Origin: Lachnospiraceae bacterium
Lineage (GTDB): Bacteria > Bacillota > Clostridia > Lachnospirales > Lachnospiraceae
Direction of reading: 5' to 3'
NCBI GenBank assembly: GCA_017472605.1
Contig: JAFUPV010000002.1
Location: 1 to 64,000, forward strand
Length of the DNA: 64,000 nt
Notes under the pieces: model-generated
Seen by the model: the letters and a program-made list of their open reading frames with translations, nothing else
Told to the model about the DNA's origin: nothing
Databases searched by the model: none
Made by a program: the position numbers and the translations under genes
In this document: one piece after another, positions 6,321 to 14,273 of the stretch
Layout: the number at the start of each line of letters is the position of its first letter
How positions within the stretch are numbered: position 1 is the first letter of the stretch

Positions 6321-8030
6321 ATGGCTAAAAGATGTGTAGCATATTGTAGAGTTTCTACTAACCACGAGAAACAGAAAACCAGTATAGAGAGCCAGAAAGC
6401 GTATTATGAGGAAAAATTTAAGGGGGATGGTTACTTACCCTCTCCTTATGGGATGCTTTATAGGAAAAATGGTACTTTTGAGCCTCTCCCAGCTCTGTAT
6501 ATTGATGAGGGCATTTCTGGTACTTGTCTGGAGATAAGGAAAGCCTTTGAGCAGATGATAGAGGATGCAAAACTGGGGAAGTTTGATTTTATCTATGTTA
6601 AATCCGTGAGCAGATTTGCCAGAAATACGGTAGATGGATTACAGACCATACGAGATCTAAAAAAGATCGGAGTGGGAGTTATTTTTGAGGATTACTGTAT
6701 AAATACGCTGGAGGAAGAAAGCGAGATGAAATTAACCCTCCTCTTTAGTGTGGCACAGGAGGAGAGCTCTAGTAAGAGTAATCATGTAAAATTCGGCATT
6801 AGGCAGAGGCAAAAAGCGGGTAAATGGATCTGTAATGCTCCCTTTGGCTATGATAAAATTGAGGGAGGGCTTATTATAAACGAGGATGAGGCTAAAACTG
6901 TAAGGTATATCTTTAAGCTCTTTACAGAGCAGGATATGAGCGTTTACGGTATCTCTACTCATCTTAATAAAATGCTGGAGGAGCACCCTACTAAACAGGG
7001 TAAGCTCTGGAATAGACAGCAGATAGGCGGTATTTTAAGAAACTCTATCTATGTGGGTATGTATAGATCTCATATTGTGGAGAAAGAGGGCTGGATGGCT
7101 ACCGATAAACAGAAAAAGGTACCGCTAAAGGATCAGTATATCCACGAGCTCCCAGCTCTTAGGCTGATTGAGGATGATGTATGGGATAAAACAGTACAGA
7201 TCCTTAGGGCTAGAGAGGCTGTTTACTCTACCCAGAGCTTTAAGGGTAAAAATACAGGAGGGCACCTGCTTAGCTCTATGCTCTACTGTAAGGATTGCGG
7301 AGTTAAGTACACTAGGCAGAAAAGGCACGGAGGGCTAAAGAAAGACGGTACCAGATCGGATCTAGGCTATTTCTGGGGTTGTAGAAATTATACACAGTAT
7401 GGTACTCTTAGATGTAATAATAAATATGGTATAAATGAGGATGTAGCCATAGAGCAGGTACAGGCGGAGATCCGCTGGCTCCAGAATGATATTAGAGAGC
7501 GTGATGGAGGGGCTCTAAAGACTAATTTTAAGGCATATCTACGGATTATGTACGAGCTGGATCACGAGGCGGATAATATGGAGGCTATTAGAGCCCAGAT
7601 CCGCAAAGTGGAGCGTAAAAAGGGTATCCTCTTAGATGATTACTCAGAGGGCTTAATGAGTAAGGAGCTCTACCAGAAAGAGGTTAAGGGGCTTAATGAG
7701 GAGATCGAGGAGCTGGAGCAGAGGTTAAAAACCAATGAGCTCTATGAGGAAACGATTAAAAAGGAATGGAAAAAATATAATCAGTACATTAAGCGGATCC
7801 TCTCCTTAGATGCGGATAACCTCACAAATGGCGATCTTAAGCAGGTGTTTAACAAGATTTATGTAGGCGTAGCTCCTGTAGAGGGCAAGGCTAAGCCTAG
7901 AAAGTATCTTATCTTTAGCTACTCCCTTATGGGCTACAGCGTGGAGGAGATTATAGCTCTGTACTATGAAAAAGGCTATGCAGATGAGAATACGCAGATC
8001 AATATTGTTATGAATGGAGAAACTACCTAA
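6321..8030 (+). CDS. Large serine recombinase (integrase of the element)
   Basis: 569 residues with an AAAGGAGG ribosome site. The N-terminal resolvase domain holds R10 and the likely nucleophile S12 in AYCRVST, and the SRFARN motif further on. A recombinase domain follows, then a zinc ribbon (YCKDCG ... WGC ... RCNN, about residues 325-375) and a long coiled coil (about 400-495). This order is typical of phage and integrative-element integrases that act between attP and attB without a host factor. It lies at the right edge of the element, next to the junction with host DNA, as usual for such integrases. A hairpin (GCCTC/GAGGC) lies in its leader. Confidence 0.95.
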   Translation: MAKRCVAYCRVSTNHEKQKTSIESQKAYYEEKFKGDGYLPSPYGMLYRKNGTFEPLPALYIDEGISGTCLEIRKAFEQMIEDAKLGKFDFIYVKSVSRFARNTVDGLQTIRDLKKIGVGVIFEDYCINTLEEESEMKLTLLFSVAQEESSSKSNHVKFGIRQRQKAGKWICNAPFGYDKIEGGLIINEDEAKTVRYIFKLFTEQDMSVYGISTHLNKMLEEHPTKQGKLWNRQQIGGILRNSIYVGMYRSHIVEKEGWMATDKQKKVPLKDQYIHELPALRLIEDDVWDKTVQILRAREAVYSTQSFKGKNTGGHLLSSMLYCKDCGVKYTRQKRHGGLKKDGTRSDLGYFWGCRNYTQYGTLRCNNKYGINEDVAIEQVQAEIRWLQNDIRERDGGALKTNFKAYLRIMYELDHEADNMEAIRAQIRKVERKKGILLDDYSEGLMSKELYQKEVKGLNEEIEELEQRLKTNELYEETIKKEWKKYNQYIKRILSLDADNLTNGDLKQVFNKIYVGVAPVEGKAKPRKYLIFSYSLMGYSVEEIIALYYEKGYADENTQINIVMNGETT

Positions 8031-8110
8031 AGAGAGAAAGAAAAGGCGGATTAACAACCGCCTCAAAATTAGCCTATCAACTACCTAAAATGTAGTAGCA
8101 GGTAAGCCTG
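8021..8110. other. Candidate attachment-site region at the right end of the element
   Basis: Host-like coding sequence (a GNAT remnant) begins at about 8106, so the recombination point should lie close before it. An 11-bp direct repeat, AACTACCTAAA, occurs at 8021-8031 (over the recombinase stop) and at 8079-8089. Between them is an AGGCGG/CCGCCT hairpin (8044-8063), and beyond them an imperfect palindrome, ACTAC ctaaaat GTAGT. The exact core cannot be read without the other junction or an empty site. Confidence 0.4.
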
Positions 8111-8288
8111 CATTGACTATGCGAAACAGCGGCATGTAGAAAAAATCGTGATCGTATCCAATCACAAATGTGTCCATGCGGTCCATCTGTACCGGAAATT
8201 CGGATTTACAGAAGTGCCGGTGGATAAGGAAAAATTTCCCTTTGAGCGGGCAAGCATCGCTTTTGAGCAGGTGTTTCATTATTCTTGA
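8106..8288 (+). pseudogene. C-terminal part of a GNAT acetyltransferase, cut by the element
   Basis: From 8106 to the TGA at 8286-8288 the frame encodes CIDYAKQRHVEKIVIVSNHK then HLYRKFGFTEVPV, the acetyl-CoA-binding end of a GNAT acetyltransferase (pattern xxA..LYrKFGF). A stop codon at 8103-8105 precedes it and no start exists. Codon use is that of the host side. The N-terminal half is absent, so the gene was probably disrupted by insertion of the element or of a stack of elements. Confidence 0.75.
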
Positions 8289-8390
8289 AATGATGTCTGC
8301 CGCCGGCACGGACGAACTGGAATATCTGGAAATTGCAATCATTGGAAAAAAGAATGCGGTGAACAGGCTCACAAGGCATTGTGAGATGAT

Positions 8391-9314
8391 TCACTGATTG
8401 TTCCACGAAGCAGAATAATTCCCTTTCGCCGGAAAATAACACTCCGAAAACACATGCTCATCATGGTTGCGGAAGAACACACCCATGGAGTGATCCTCGT
8501 ACAGATGAAGGAATACACTCCGGCAGCACTTCCCGCGGATATGCTCAAAGCTGGACACGTTGATCTGCGGAATATCGTGCCAGTCCACCCAGCTGATCCG
8601 CCGCCAGGCATGTTCTTTTGCCCAGGCGAAATCTCCGATGTGGGCGTGACCGTAGACATGGAGCTTCACGTTCTGCGGCAGGGGAAGCAGCCGGGAAAGC
8701 AGGTCTGCCGCCCGGTTTCCTCCGTAATAGGAATAGTGGGAGGCGGTGATCACAGGAGAAGACTTTGCCGCAATCTCCTCCCGAATCTGATCATAGATAT
8801 CCCCATGAGGGTATCGCGCGAGATCTCCGTGGATCTGTCCATGGGACGTCCGCCAGGATTTGTCAGGCGCAATGTGATCACCGAAGAAGTAAATCGAGAA
8901 ATCGCCCAGCTGCACCTGGAAAAACGGCTGTGTGTAATCAGCGGCCGCATGCCAGCCCGGATGTGCCTTTACCATTTCATAGAAGGGGATGAATACCGGC
9001 TCGTCCCGATGGGCAGCGGAGGCGGAATAGTCGAAATCATGGTTGCCGATGGTGTAGCACAGCGGCAGTCCCGTCCCGTCAAAGGCTTTCTCCTGCAGCG
9101 CACACATTTCCAGCAGATGATTCCTGTCATCCCCTTCCACGGCATCGCCAAGATACCAGATCATGTCTGCCGGCGCACCAAGAAGATAGTAATCCTCCAT
9201 GGAAATCTCCAGACACTCCCTTGTATAAACCGGATTTCTCTGTTGAAGATCGGACAGAATCCAGACTTTATGCTTTGCCCGCTTCAGTGATTCCTGATAA
9301 ATGTAATCGTACAT
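8391..9314 (-). CDS. Calcineurin-like metallophosphoesterase
   Basis: 307 residues, ribosome site CTGGAGG before ATG 9314. Metal-site motifs appear in order: SDLQ (residues 21-24), YLGDAVEGD (about 55-62), TIGNHDF (about 92), ASHYSYYGG (about 192) and YGHAHI (about 220). The usual D-x-H of motif I is D-x-Q here. No signal peptide is seen, so it is likely cytoplasmic. It follows a GH43 gene on the same strand, which suggests a role within glycan metabolism, but the substrate cannot be read. Confidence 0.85.
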   Translation of the reverse strand: MYDYIYQESLKRAKHKVWILSDLQQRNPVYTRECLEISMEDYYLLGAPADMIWYLGDAVEGDDRNHLLEMCALQEKAFDGTGLPLCYTIGNHDFDYSASAAHRDEPVFIPFYEMVKAHPGWHAAADYTQPFFQVQLGDFSIYFFGDHIAPDKSWRTSHGQIHGDLARYPHGDIYDQIREEIAAKSSPVITASHYSYYGGNRAADLLSRLLPLPQNVKLHVYGHAHIGDFAWAKEHAWRRISWVDWHDIPQINVSSFEHIRGKCCRSVFLHLYEDHSMGVFFRNHDEHVFSECYFPAKGNYSASWNNQ

Positions 9315-9356
9315 GTTTTTCCTCCAGATTCTGCCTCCGGTCTGACTGCAGCCGGA

Positions 9357-9542
9357 CTATTTTCTCATATTGCAGCCGATTCTTTCATCCTCCGCAGGCA
9401 TCGCCACCTCCGAAGATTCCGTGATCGGATACATGGACTTGGCTGTTACCGCATCCGCAGTCAGCTTAACCACAATCAGCTCCTTGATCATTGGCATCGC
9501 ATTCATTGACTCCCTTCCGTAATGAACCTGAATCGCATTCAT
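9357..9542 (-). pseudogene. Short unidentified frame, probably a gene remnant
   Basis: 61 codons between the GH43 and phosphoesterase genes. The peptide (MNAIQVHYGRESMNAMPMIK and onward) is not low-complexity and looks like part of a larger beta-rich protein. No ribosome site precedes it and a stop lies a few codons upstream in frame. It may be what remains of a deleted gene. I could not assign a family. Confidence 0.3.
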
Positions 9543-9553
9543 TCCCCGAATCT

Positions 9554-9607
9554 GCTTATCTCAAACCCGCTTATCTCAAACCCGCTTACCACAAATCCGC
9601 TTACCGC
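9554..9607. repeat. 15-bp tandem repeat after the GH43 gene
   Basis: The unit GCTTATCTCAAACCC occurs at 9554 and 9569, with a variant GCTTACCACAAATCC at 9584 and the start of a fourth at 9599. On the minus strand each unit begins with TAAGC, so the GH43 stop codon TAA is itself the first base triplet of the array and recurs every 15 bp. Confidence 0.8.
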
Positions 9608-10548
9608 TGCGACGGCATCTTCCGGAATGCCTTCAGCCTGTCATATTCCTCATCGGTAATTTCCAGCACGGTACCATGCTTGAAGCCATAGGGGAAGGAG
9701 AATGCCGCATCGGAGCGCTCAAAATGACCGCTGGCCATCGTGTCCGCCAGAAACGGAACATATCCCTGACCTTCCGCACCGCAGCCGTAGAAGTCCAGCA
9801 TCAGGCACCAGCGACCGTCCGCCGTTTTGAAGGCAGTGGGCGCTTCGTACAGTCCCTGCTCCAGTGTCTCCATGCAGCGGTCAAACTCCTCGACTCTGCG
9901 GAATGGACCGGTGACCGAATCTCCTTCCACAAGAATCACATGGGACGGCTTTCCCTCGCTCTTTAAAAACATGTAATAGCGTCCGTTCTCCTCGTACATG
10001 GCGGAGTCAATGACCGGACCGCCATCCTCTTTCCGGTACAGCTCTCTCGCCTCACTGAAGGTTTCAAAATCCTTTGTTCTGGTGTAGAAAATTCCCTTGG
10101 GTCCGAAGTTGTTGCAGCTGTGGGACGAGGACCAGTGAACGATATAATCTTCGTTTTCCTTATCATAAATGATGTCCGGCGCCCAGAGACAGCCGAAGTT
10201 TTCATCACCCAGCTTAACCATGGTCTGATTGGACCAGTTGATCAGGTCATCGGACTTCCACATCACAAGACACTTGCTTCCGTTTCGTGACACCTTCTCC
10301 CAGGAGTTTTCATACTGGTAAGGCATTCCGTAGGCAAGGCTCAGGTCTGTCGCAAAAATAACAAATTTTCCTTCCTTTGTTCTGGTAATCGTGAAGTCAC
10401 GGACACCTTTGTCACCCTCATAGCTCCACAGAATGGGATTTCCTTCGTTTACCGCCTCCCAGTGGAAGCCGTCTCTGCTGACTGCAAAATAGACCTGCTC
10501 TCCGTCCGGTGTGCGTTTTTCCTTGAAATGTACAAATAAATATGCCAT
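9601..10548 (-). CDS. Glycoside hydrolase family 43-like (arabinosidase/xylosidase type)
   Basis: 315 residues, ribosome site GAGGAG. The sequence has the repeated W/Y-rich blades of a five-bladed beta-propeller. Candidate acidic catalytic residues lie in WAPDIIYD (about residue 120), PVIDSAMYEENG (about 182) and LYEAPTAFK (about 235), matching the GH43 arrangement. There is no signal peptide, so it probably acts on imported oligosaccharides. It is transcribed towards the phosphoesterase. Arabinofuranose-containing substrates would fit the GH51 and GH127 genes elsewhere in the window; the exact linkage is not readable. Confidence 0.8.
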   Translation of the reverse strand: MAYLFVHFKEKRTPDGEQVYFAVSRDGFHWEAVNEGNPILWSYEGDKGVRDFTITRTKEGKFVIFATDLSLAYGMPYQYENSWEKVSRNGSKCLVMWKSDDLINWSNQTMVKLGDENFGCLWAPDIIYDKENEDYIVHWSSSHSCNNFGPKGIFYTRTKDFETFSEARELYRKEDGGPVIDSAMYEENGRYYMFLKSEGKPSHVILVEGDSVTGPFRRVEEFDRCMETLEQGLYEAPTAFKTADGRWCLMLDFYGCGAEGQGYVPFLADTMASGHFERSDAAFSFPYGFKHGTVLEITDEEYDRLKAFRKMPSQR

Positions 10549-10658
10549 AATCTCCTCTTTTCCCCTTCAATCGTTTCGTTCGATTTTCCGGTAATCATTT
10601 TATCTTTCAATCCTCTTTTCTGCCATGGAATCAATCCCATTGGTATACGTTTCCTTTG

Positions 10659-12008
10659 TCAATGCATTCCGTTTCTCCGCTGCTTAAGCGCCAGTCCAAT
10701 CAATCGGTCAGTCTGATCTGCCATGAACAGCGGAATATTCAGCACATCATCGTCCAGTTTTAAATTATCAAGAGAAAAGCGTATCCGAAGCTTAACTGTA
10801 TCCGGAAACAGCTCCCTGAACTTCTTAAGACTCCTGCTGGTGGTGTTTGCTTCCGATTTCACTTCAATCGGAAAAATATCATTCTCCCGCTGAATCAGGA
10901 AATCCACCTCGTAAGGAGGATTGTTCTGGCTCCAATACCGGGGTAACACTTCAAACTGTGTAATCAGGGTCTGAAGCACAAAATTTTCAGTCAATGCTCC
11001 CTTGAATTCGGTAAACAGGCGATTGCCTTCGCCGAACGCAGTAGGAGCCAACTGTGCCAGACGGCGAAGCAGGCCCACATCCGCCAGATAAATCTTAAAA
11101 GCAGAAAGGTCATCATAAGCTGCCACTGGCAGGCCGGGAGCACTGCTGCGGTAAATTTTATGCACCAGTCCGGCATCGACCAGCCACTGTAAAGCGTCCT
11201 CATATTCACGGGCTCTTGCACCCTCCTTAACAACCTTATAAAGAAACTTTTTATTTTCTCTTGCCAGCTGCGATGGTATGGACTTCCAGATCATCGAGAT
11301 TTTCGGGAACTCACTGATGTTTGGATGCTTCGCAAAGTCACGCTCGTAAGCACCAATAATTCCTGACAGCGCTTCCTGCATAGCAGCTACATCCCGCGCT
11401 TCTGTCCACATCAGAACCGATTCCGGCATACCGCCGGTCACGTAATACATCTTCAGTTTCTCGTAAAGAGGATTGAAGAATGCATCCGGGATTGGTTCAA
11501 GAGTATCTCTGCTTTCCAAAAAGGTGAACAGATTCTCATCACCATTGGCAAGAAGAAACTCTCCAAATGTCATGGGATCAATCTGCATAAAGTTGACCTT
11601 GCCCACCGGGAAAGAAGATGGCTTTGCCAGCGCAATGCCCAGCAGAGATCCGGCGCAGGCAATATGATACTGCGGAGCATTCTCGCAGAAATATTTCATG
11701 GAGTTGATGACCTTCGGACAGTCCTGTACCTCATCGAAGATGATGAGGGTCTTTTCCGGCACAATTTTCTGGCCGCTGGCCAGCATCAGATTCTGTAAAA
11801 TCCGGTTCACGTCTTTCGTTGTCTCAAAGAACTGTTTGTATTCTTCATTTTCATCAAAGTTAAAGTATGCCGTATTTTCGTAGCAGCATTTGCCAAACTC
11901 TTTCAGGATCCAGGTTTTTCCTACCTGACGCACCCCTTTTAAAATCAGAGGTTTTCGATAGGGCGAATTCTTCCAGTCCAGAAGTTTTTTCAAGATAAAT
12001 CGTTCCAT
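10659..12008 (-). CDS. AAA+ ATPase with DUF4143 domain
   Basis: 449 residues, ribosome site GAAGGAGCG. Walker A is GVRQVGKTW (about residues 25-33) and Walker B is TLIIFDEVQDC (about 87-97), followed by the C-terminal DUF4143 part, whose end (YEVDFLIQRENDIFPIEVKS, about 370-390) has a restriction-fold-like D...E-x-K pattern. Such AAA_14/DUF4143 proteins are common single genes in gut anaerobes; their role is unclear. It has its own promoter upstream and stands apart from its metabolic neighbours. Confidence 0.9.
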   Translation of the reverse strand: MERFILKKLLDWKNSPYRKPLILKGVRQVGKTWILKEFGKCCYENTAYFNFDENEEYKQFFETTKDVNRILQNLMLASGQKIVPEKTLIIFDEVQDCPKVINSMKYFCENAPQYHIACAGSLLGIALAKPSSFPVGKVNFMQIDPMTFGEFLLANGDENLFTFLESRDTLEPIPDAFFNPLYEKLKMYYVTGGMPESVLMWTEARDVAAMQEALSGIIGAYERDFAKHPNISEFPKISMIWKSIPSQLARENKKFLYKVVKEGARAREYEDALQWLVDAGLVHKIYRSSAPGLPVAAYDDLSAFKIYLADVGLLRRLAQLAPTAFGEGNRLFTEFKGALTENFVLQTLITQFEVLPRYWSQNNPPYEVDFLIQRENDIFPIEVKSEANTTSRSLKKFRELFPDTVKLRIRFSLDNLKLDDDVLNIPLFMADQTDRLIGLALKQRRNGMH

Positions 12009-12063
12009 AGAAACGCTCCTTCACATTTTTATCAGGGTTTTTGTGTTTCATAATCACACTTTT

Positions 12064-12091
12064 ATTATACTCAATGACAATAAAAATACAA
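12064..12091 (-). promoter_or_regulatory. Promoter of the DUF4143 ATPase gene
   Basis: On the minus strand TTGTAT (12091-12086) is followed by 16 bp and TATAAT (12069-12064). The distance to the start codon at 12008 is about 50 bases. Confidence 0.65.
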
Positions 12092-12175
12092 CTTTTTTCA
12101 AAAATTTATTTTACTTTTGCGAAATGAATCGCACATGTTTTTAATATATGCTTTGAGCTGAACCCTATGGAAACT

Positions 12176-12243
12176 AAAAAACGGTAACGGCGTGACCGAA
12201 GTCACGCCGCCCACGAAAACCTTCTGGTTTTCACACGTTTTTT
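12176..12243. ncRNA. Three-way-junction inverted-repeat structure
   Basis: AAAAAACG (12176-12183) pairs with CGTTTTTT (12236-12243) and encloses two perfect hairpins. These are CGGCGTGAC-CGAA-GTCACGCCG (12188-12209) and GAAAACC-TTCT-GGTTTTC (12215-12232). It lies between the ATPase promoter and the end of a glycosidase remnant. With T-runs at either side it can act as a bidirectional terminator; the branched form is more elaborate than terminators need. Confidence 0.55.
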
Positions 12244-12295
12244 ATTACCGCCTTACAATCCCCGGACATGGGAAGAGATGGTATTTCCGGAAATC

Positions 12296-13360
12296 TTAAT
12301 CGAAAATCAGCCGAACCGGCCCAATCAACCCCGATTTCTGCACTCTGTCATTATAGTAATTCGGAACCGTCCGATAATGGTTATACAGCGAATTAAACAC
12401 TTCCACCTCCAGACAGTTTTCCCCTGCATGAACCAGCCCGGTGATATCAAACCGGTACGGCGCACTCAGGCGCACGCCTGCGTTGACCCCGTTCACCAGC
12501 AGTTCCGCGGAACATCCCACTTCGCCAAGGTCGCAGAGAATCCGTTTTCCGGATCCAATTTCCTTCCTGATCTCTGCATCGGTCTTCCTGCCGATTTCTG
12601 CACTGCCCTTCTTCCCGATCTCTGCACCGCTCTCCGTCTCAGTTTTCGTGCAGATCTCCTTCCAGTCAATCCGCTTCCGGTACCGGATTCCACCGGAATA
12701 GACACCGAGTCCTTCTGTTTCTCCCCAGTCGCCGGTCTGAATCAAACCGGTTTTGCACTGATATTCAATGGACTCCAGACAGTCCGCGCCAAATCTTCCG
12801 TTCGCAGCCGGAATCACAATCTGTAGCTCTGCTTCTTTTCTGCCGTTTCTTTCCGTATTCGCGGAAACATCGCAGGAATAAACATAGCTGCCATGTGTTT
12901 CTGCATCTGCGCCGGTCTGTGTTTCTCCCTCAACGCGCACTTCCACCTTCTCTCCGGCAAACCAGACCTGTGGCAAACCTGCGGCGTGAATCAAAATCCG
13001 CTCTGTTCCGGGCGGTGTCACTGTCCGGAACTGGCAGGGTTTCTTCCATGCCTCCGGGGAATCCATGAGCGGAAGAATCGTCGTGTTCCGGTACCAGCCG
13101 GATGCCAGCGGATAATTCTTCCCATCTCCATCCGCCCCGCGTTTCGACGTGCTTTCCGGATTTCTGTCCAGCACAAACCAGGTACGTCCGGCTGACGCAT
13201 ACTCCAGAACGATGCGGCTGATTCCTGCCGGAAGTGTAATGGTTCCGGCATCCTGCTGCGCATCGGCGATTTCTCCATTTACGCAAACATCGACAATCTC
13301 CCCATTCACACAGATCCGGTTTGCCTTCATGCTGCCCTCACGGATCCATACCGTTGTCAT
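12296..13360 (-). pseudogene. C-terminal fragment of a glycoside hydrolase (GH2/GH106-like)
   Basis: About 350 residues remain. The end (GLGVYSGGIRYRK ... ELLVNGVNAGVRLSAPYRFD ... LIGPVRL) is the beta-sandwich domain that closes large rhamnosidase-like or GH2-like hydrolases, which normally exceed 700 residues. The first codons overlap, in another frame, the broken permease gene, and there is no ribosome site. The catalytic part is missing, so the fragment is probably non-functional. It contains an 8-residue repeat (AEIGKKGS/AEIGRKTD/AEIRKEIG) and a second short repeat (CVNGEI twice). Confidence 0.7.
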
Positions 13361-13865
13361 AGGCCGGACAGAAAAATTCGGACAGGCCGGTAAAGTTGAT
13401 TGACTTGATTCCGAACAGGTTCAGAACGGAATTTACGACTCCGTAGTGATAGGAAAATACCTGATTTAAGATACTGATGACAACAACGGTTGAAATGAAA
13501 TAGGGCGCGAAGGTAATGGTCTGCAGAACCTTCTTGACACGCTGATTTCTGATTTCATTGAATGCCAGCGCCAGCAGAATCGGGAACGGGAATCCGATGA
13601 TCAGAGACATCAGACTCAGGCTCAGTGTATTGCCCACAATCTGACCGAAAATCAGAAGCCGGAACAGCTGCTCAAAATATTTGAAGCCAACCCACTTGCT
13701 TCCCATAATTCCTTTTCGGATACTGAAATCCTTAAACGCCAGCGTCACACCATACATCGGAAAATAGTTGAAGATCAGAATAAACAGCACAGGCACCAGC
13801 GCAAACAGATACAGCTGGTACATGCTTTTTCTTCCGAAGTATTTTTTCTTCCATCGTTTCCACAT
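13338..13865 (-). pseudogene. Truncated LplB-type ABC sugar permease
   Basis: The frame starts normally (GGAGG-rich leader, ATG at 13865) and encodes about 165 residues with the YLFALVPVLFILIFNYFPMY first membrane segment and the PISTVVV-like region (FAPYFISTVVVISILNQ) of LplB/YteP permeases. Full-length members have about 300 residues and end with the EAA loop; here the sequence breaks after LSEFF. Host DNA of a glycosidase gene follows out of frame. A deletion has therefore joined two genes. It still has a good promoter. Confidence 0.85.
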
Positions 13866-13905
13866 AGCAAAACCACCTCGCCCCTCCGTTTTTTTGTATG
13901 GTTTT

Positions 13906-13934
13906 ATTATAAAAGTTCATTTTTTTACCAACAA
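13906..13934 (-). promoter_or_regulatory. Promoter of the truncated permease gene
   Basis: Minus strand TTGTTG (13934-13929), 17 bp, TATAAT (13911-13906). It lies about 40 bases before the start codon. Confidence 0.7.
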
Positions 13935-14037
13935 GGGGCTATTTCTGACGGTTTTATCAAAAATCGTTCCACTTTTTCCTGTACAGAATGAACAGGAATA
14001 CCATTCTTTACCTTGTGTTTTTGTGCAAACAGGCAAA

Positions 14038-14078
14038 ACAGACCGACATCGGGATCATTCTCCCGTCTGTCGGTCTGT
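14038..14078 (-). terminator. Hairpin after the ABC exporter operon
   Basis: ACAGACCGAC (14038-14047) pairs with GTCGGTCTGT (14069-14078), with an inner GGGA/TCCC stem. On the minus strand it is followed by TTTTGC, so it probably ends the operon whose last gene stops at 14274. Confidence 0.6.
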
Positions 14079-14273
14079 CTGATGTTTCTTCTGTTTTTCT
14101 GTTCCGGCGTTCTTCCATCCCTCATACCGGATTGCATGCGGACTGATTCCGCCAGTGATTTTTCCAATCATTCCTTCACGGATTCCTGTCGGCACTTTTT
14201 CCAATTCCGTTTCATCACGGATTCCTGTCCGGTACCGTCTCGCTCATGCAGTCCTGTCCGGCCCGCTGGCTCA

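Noticed and set aside
8290-8397. Short plus-strand frame after the GNAT remnant (ELEYLEIAIIGKKNAVNRLT)
   Set aside because: The peptide looks natural, but it has no ribosome site, is only 35 codons and cannot be tied to a family; it may be another remnant.
12278-12826. Plus-strand frames opposite the glycosidase fragment
   Set aside because: Antisense shadows; the minus strand carries recognisable beta-sandwich domain sequence.
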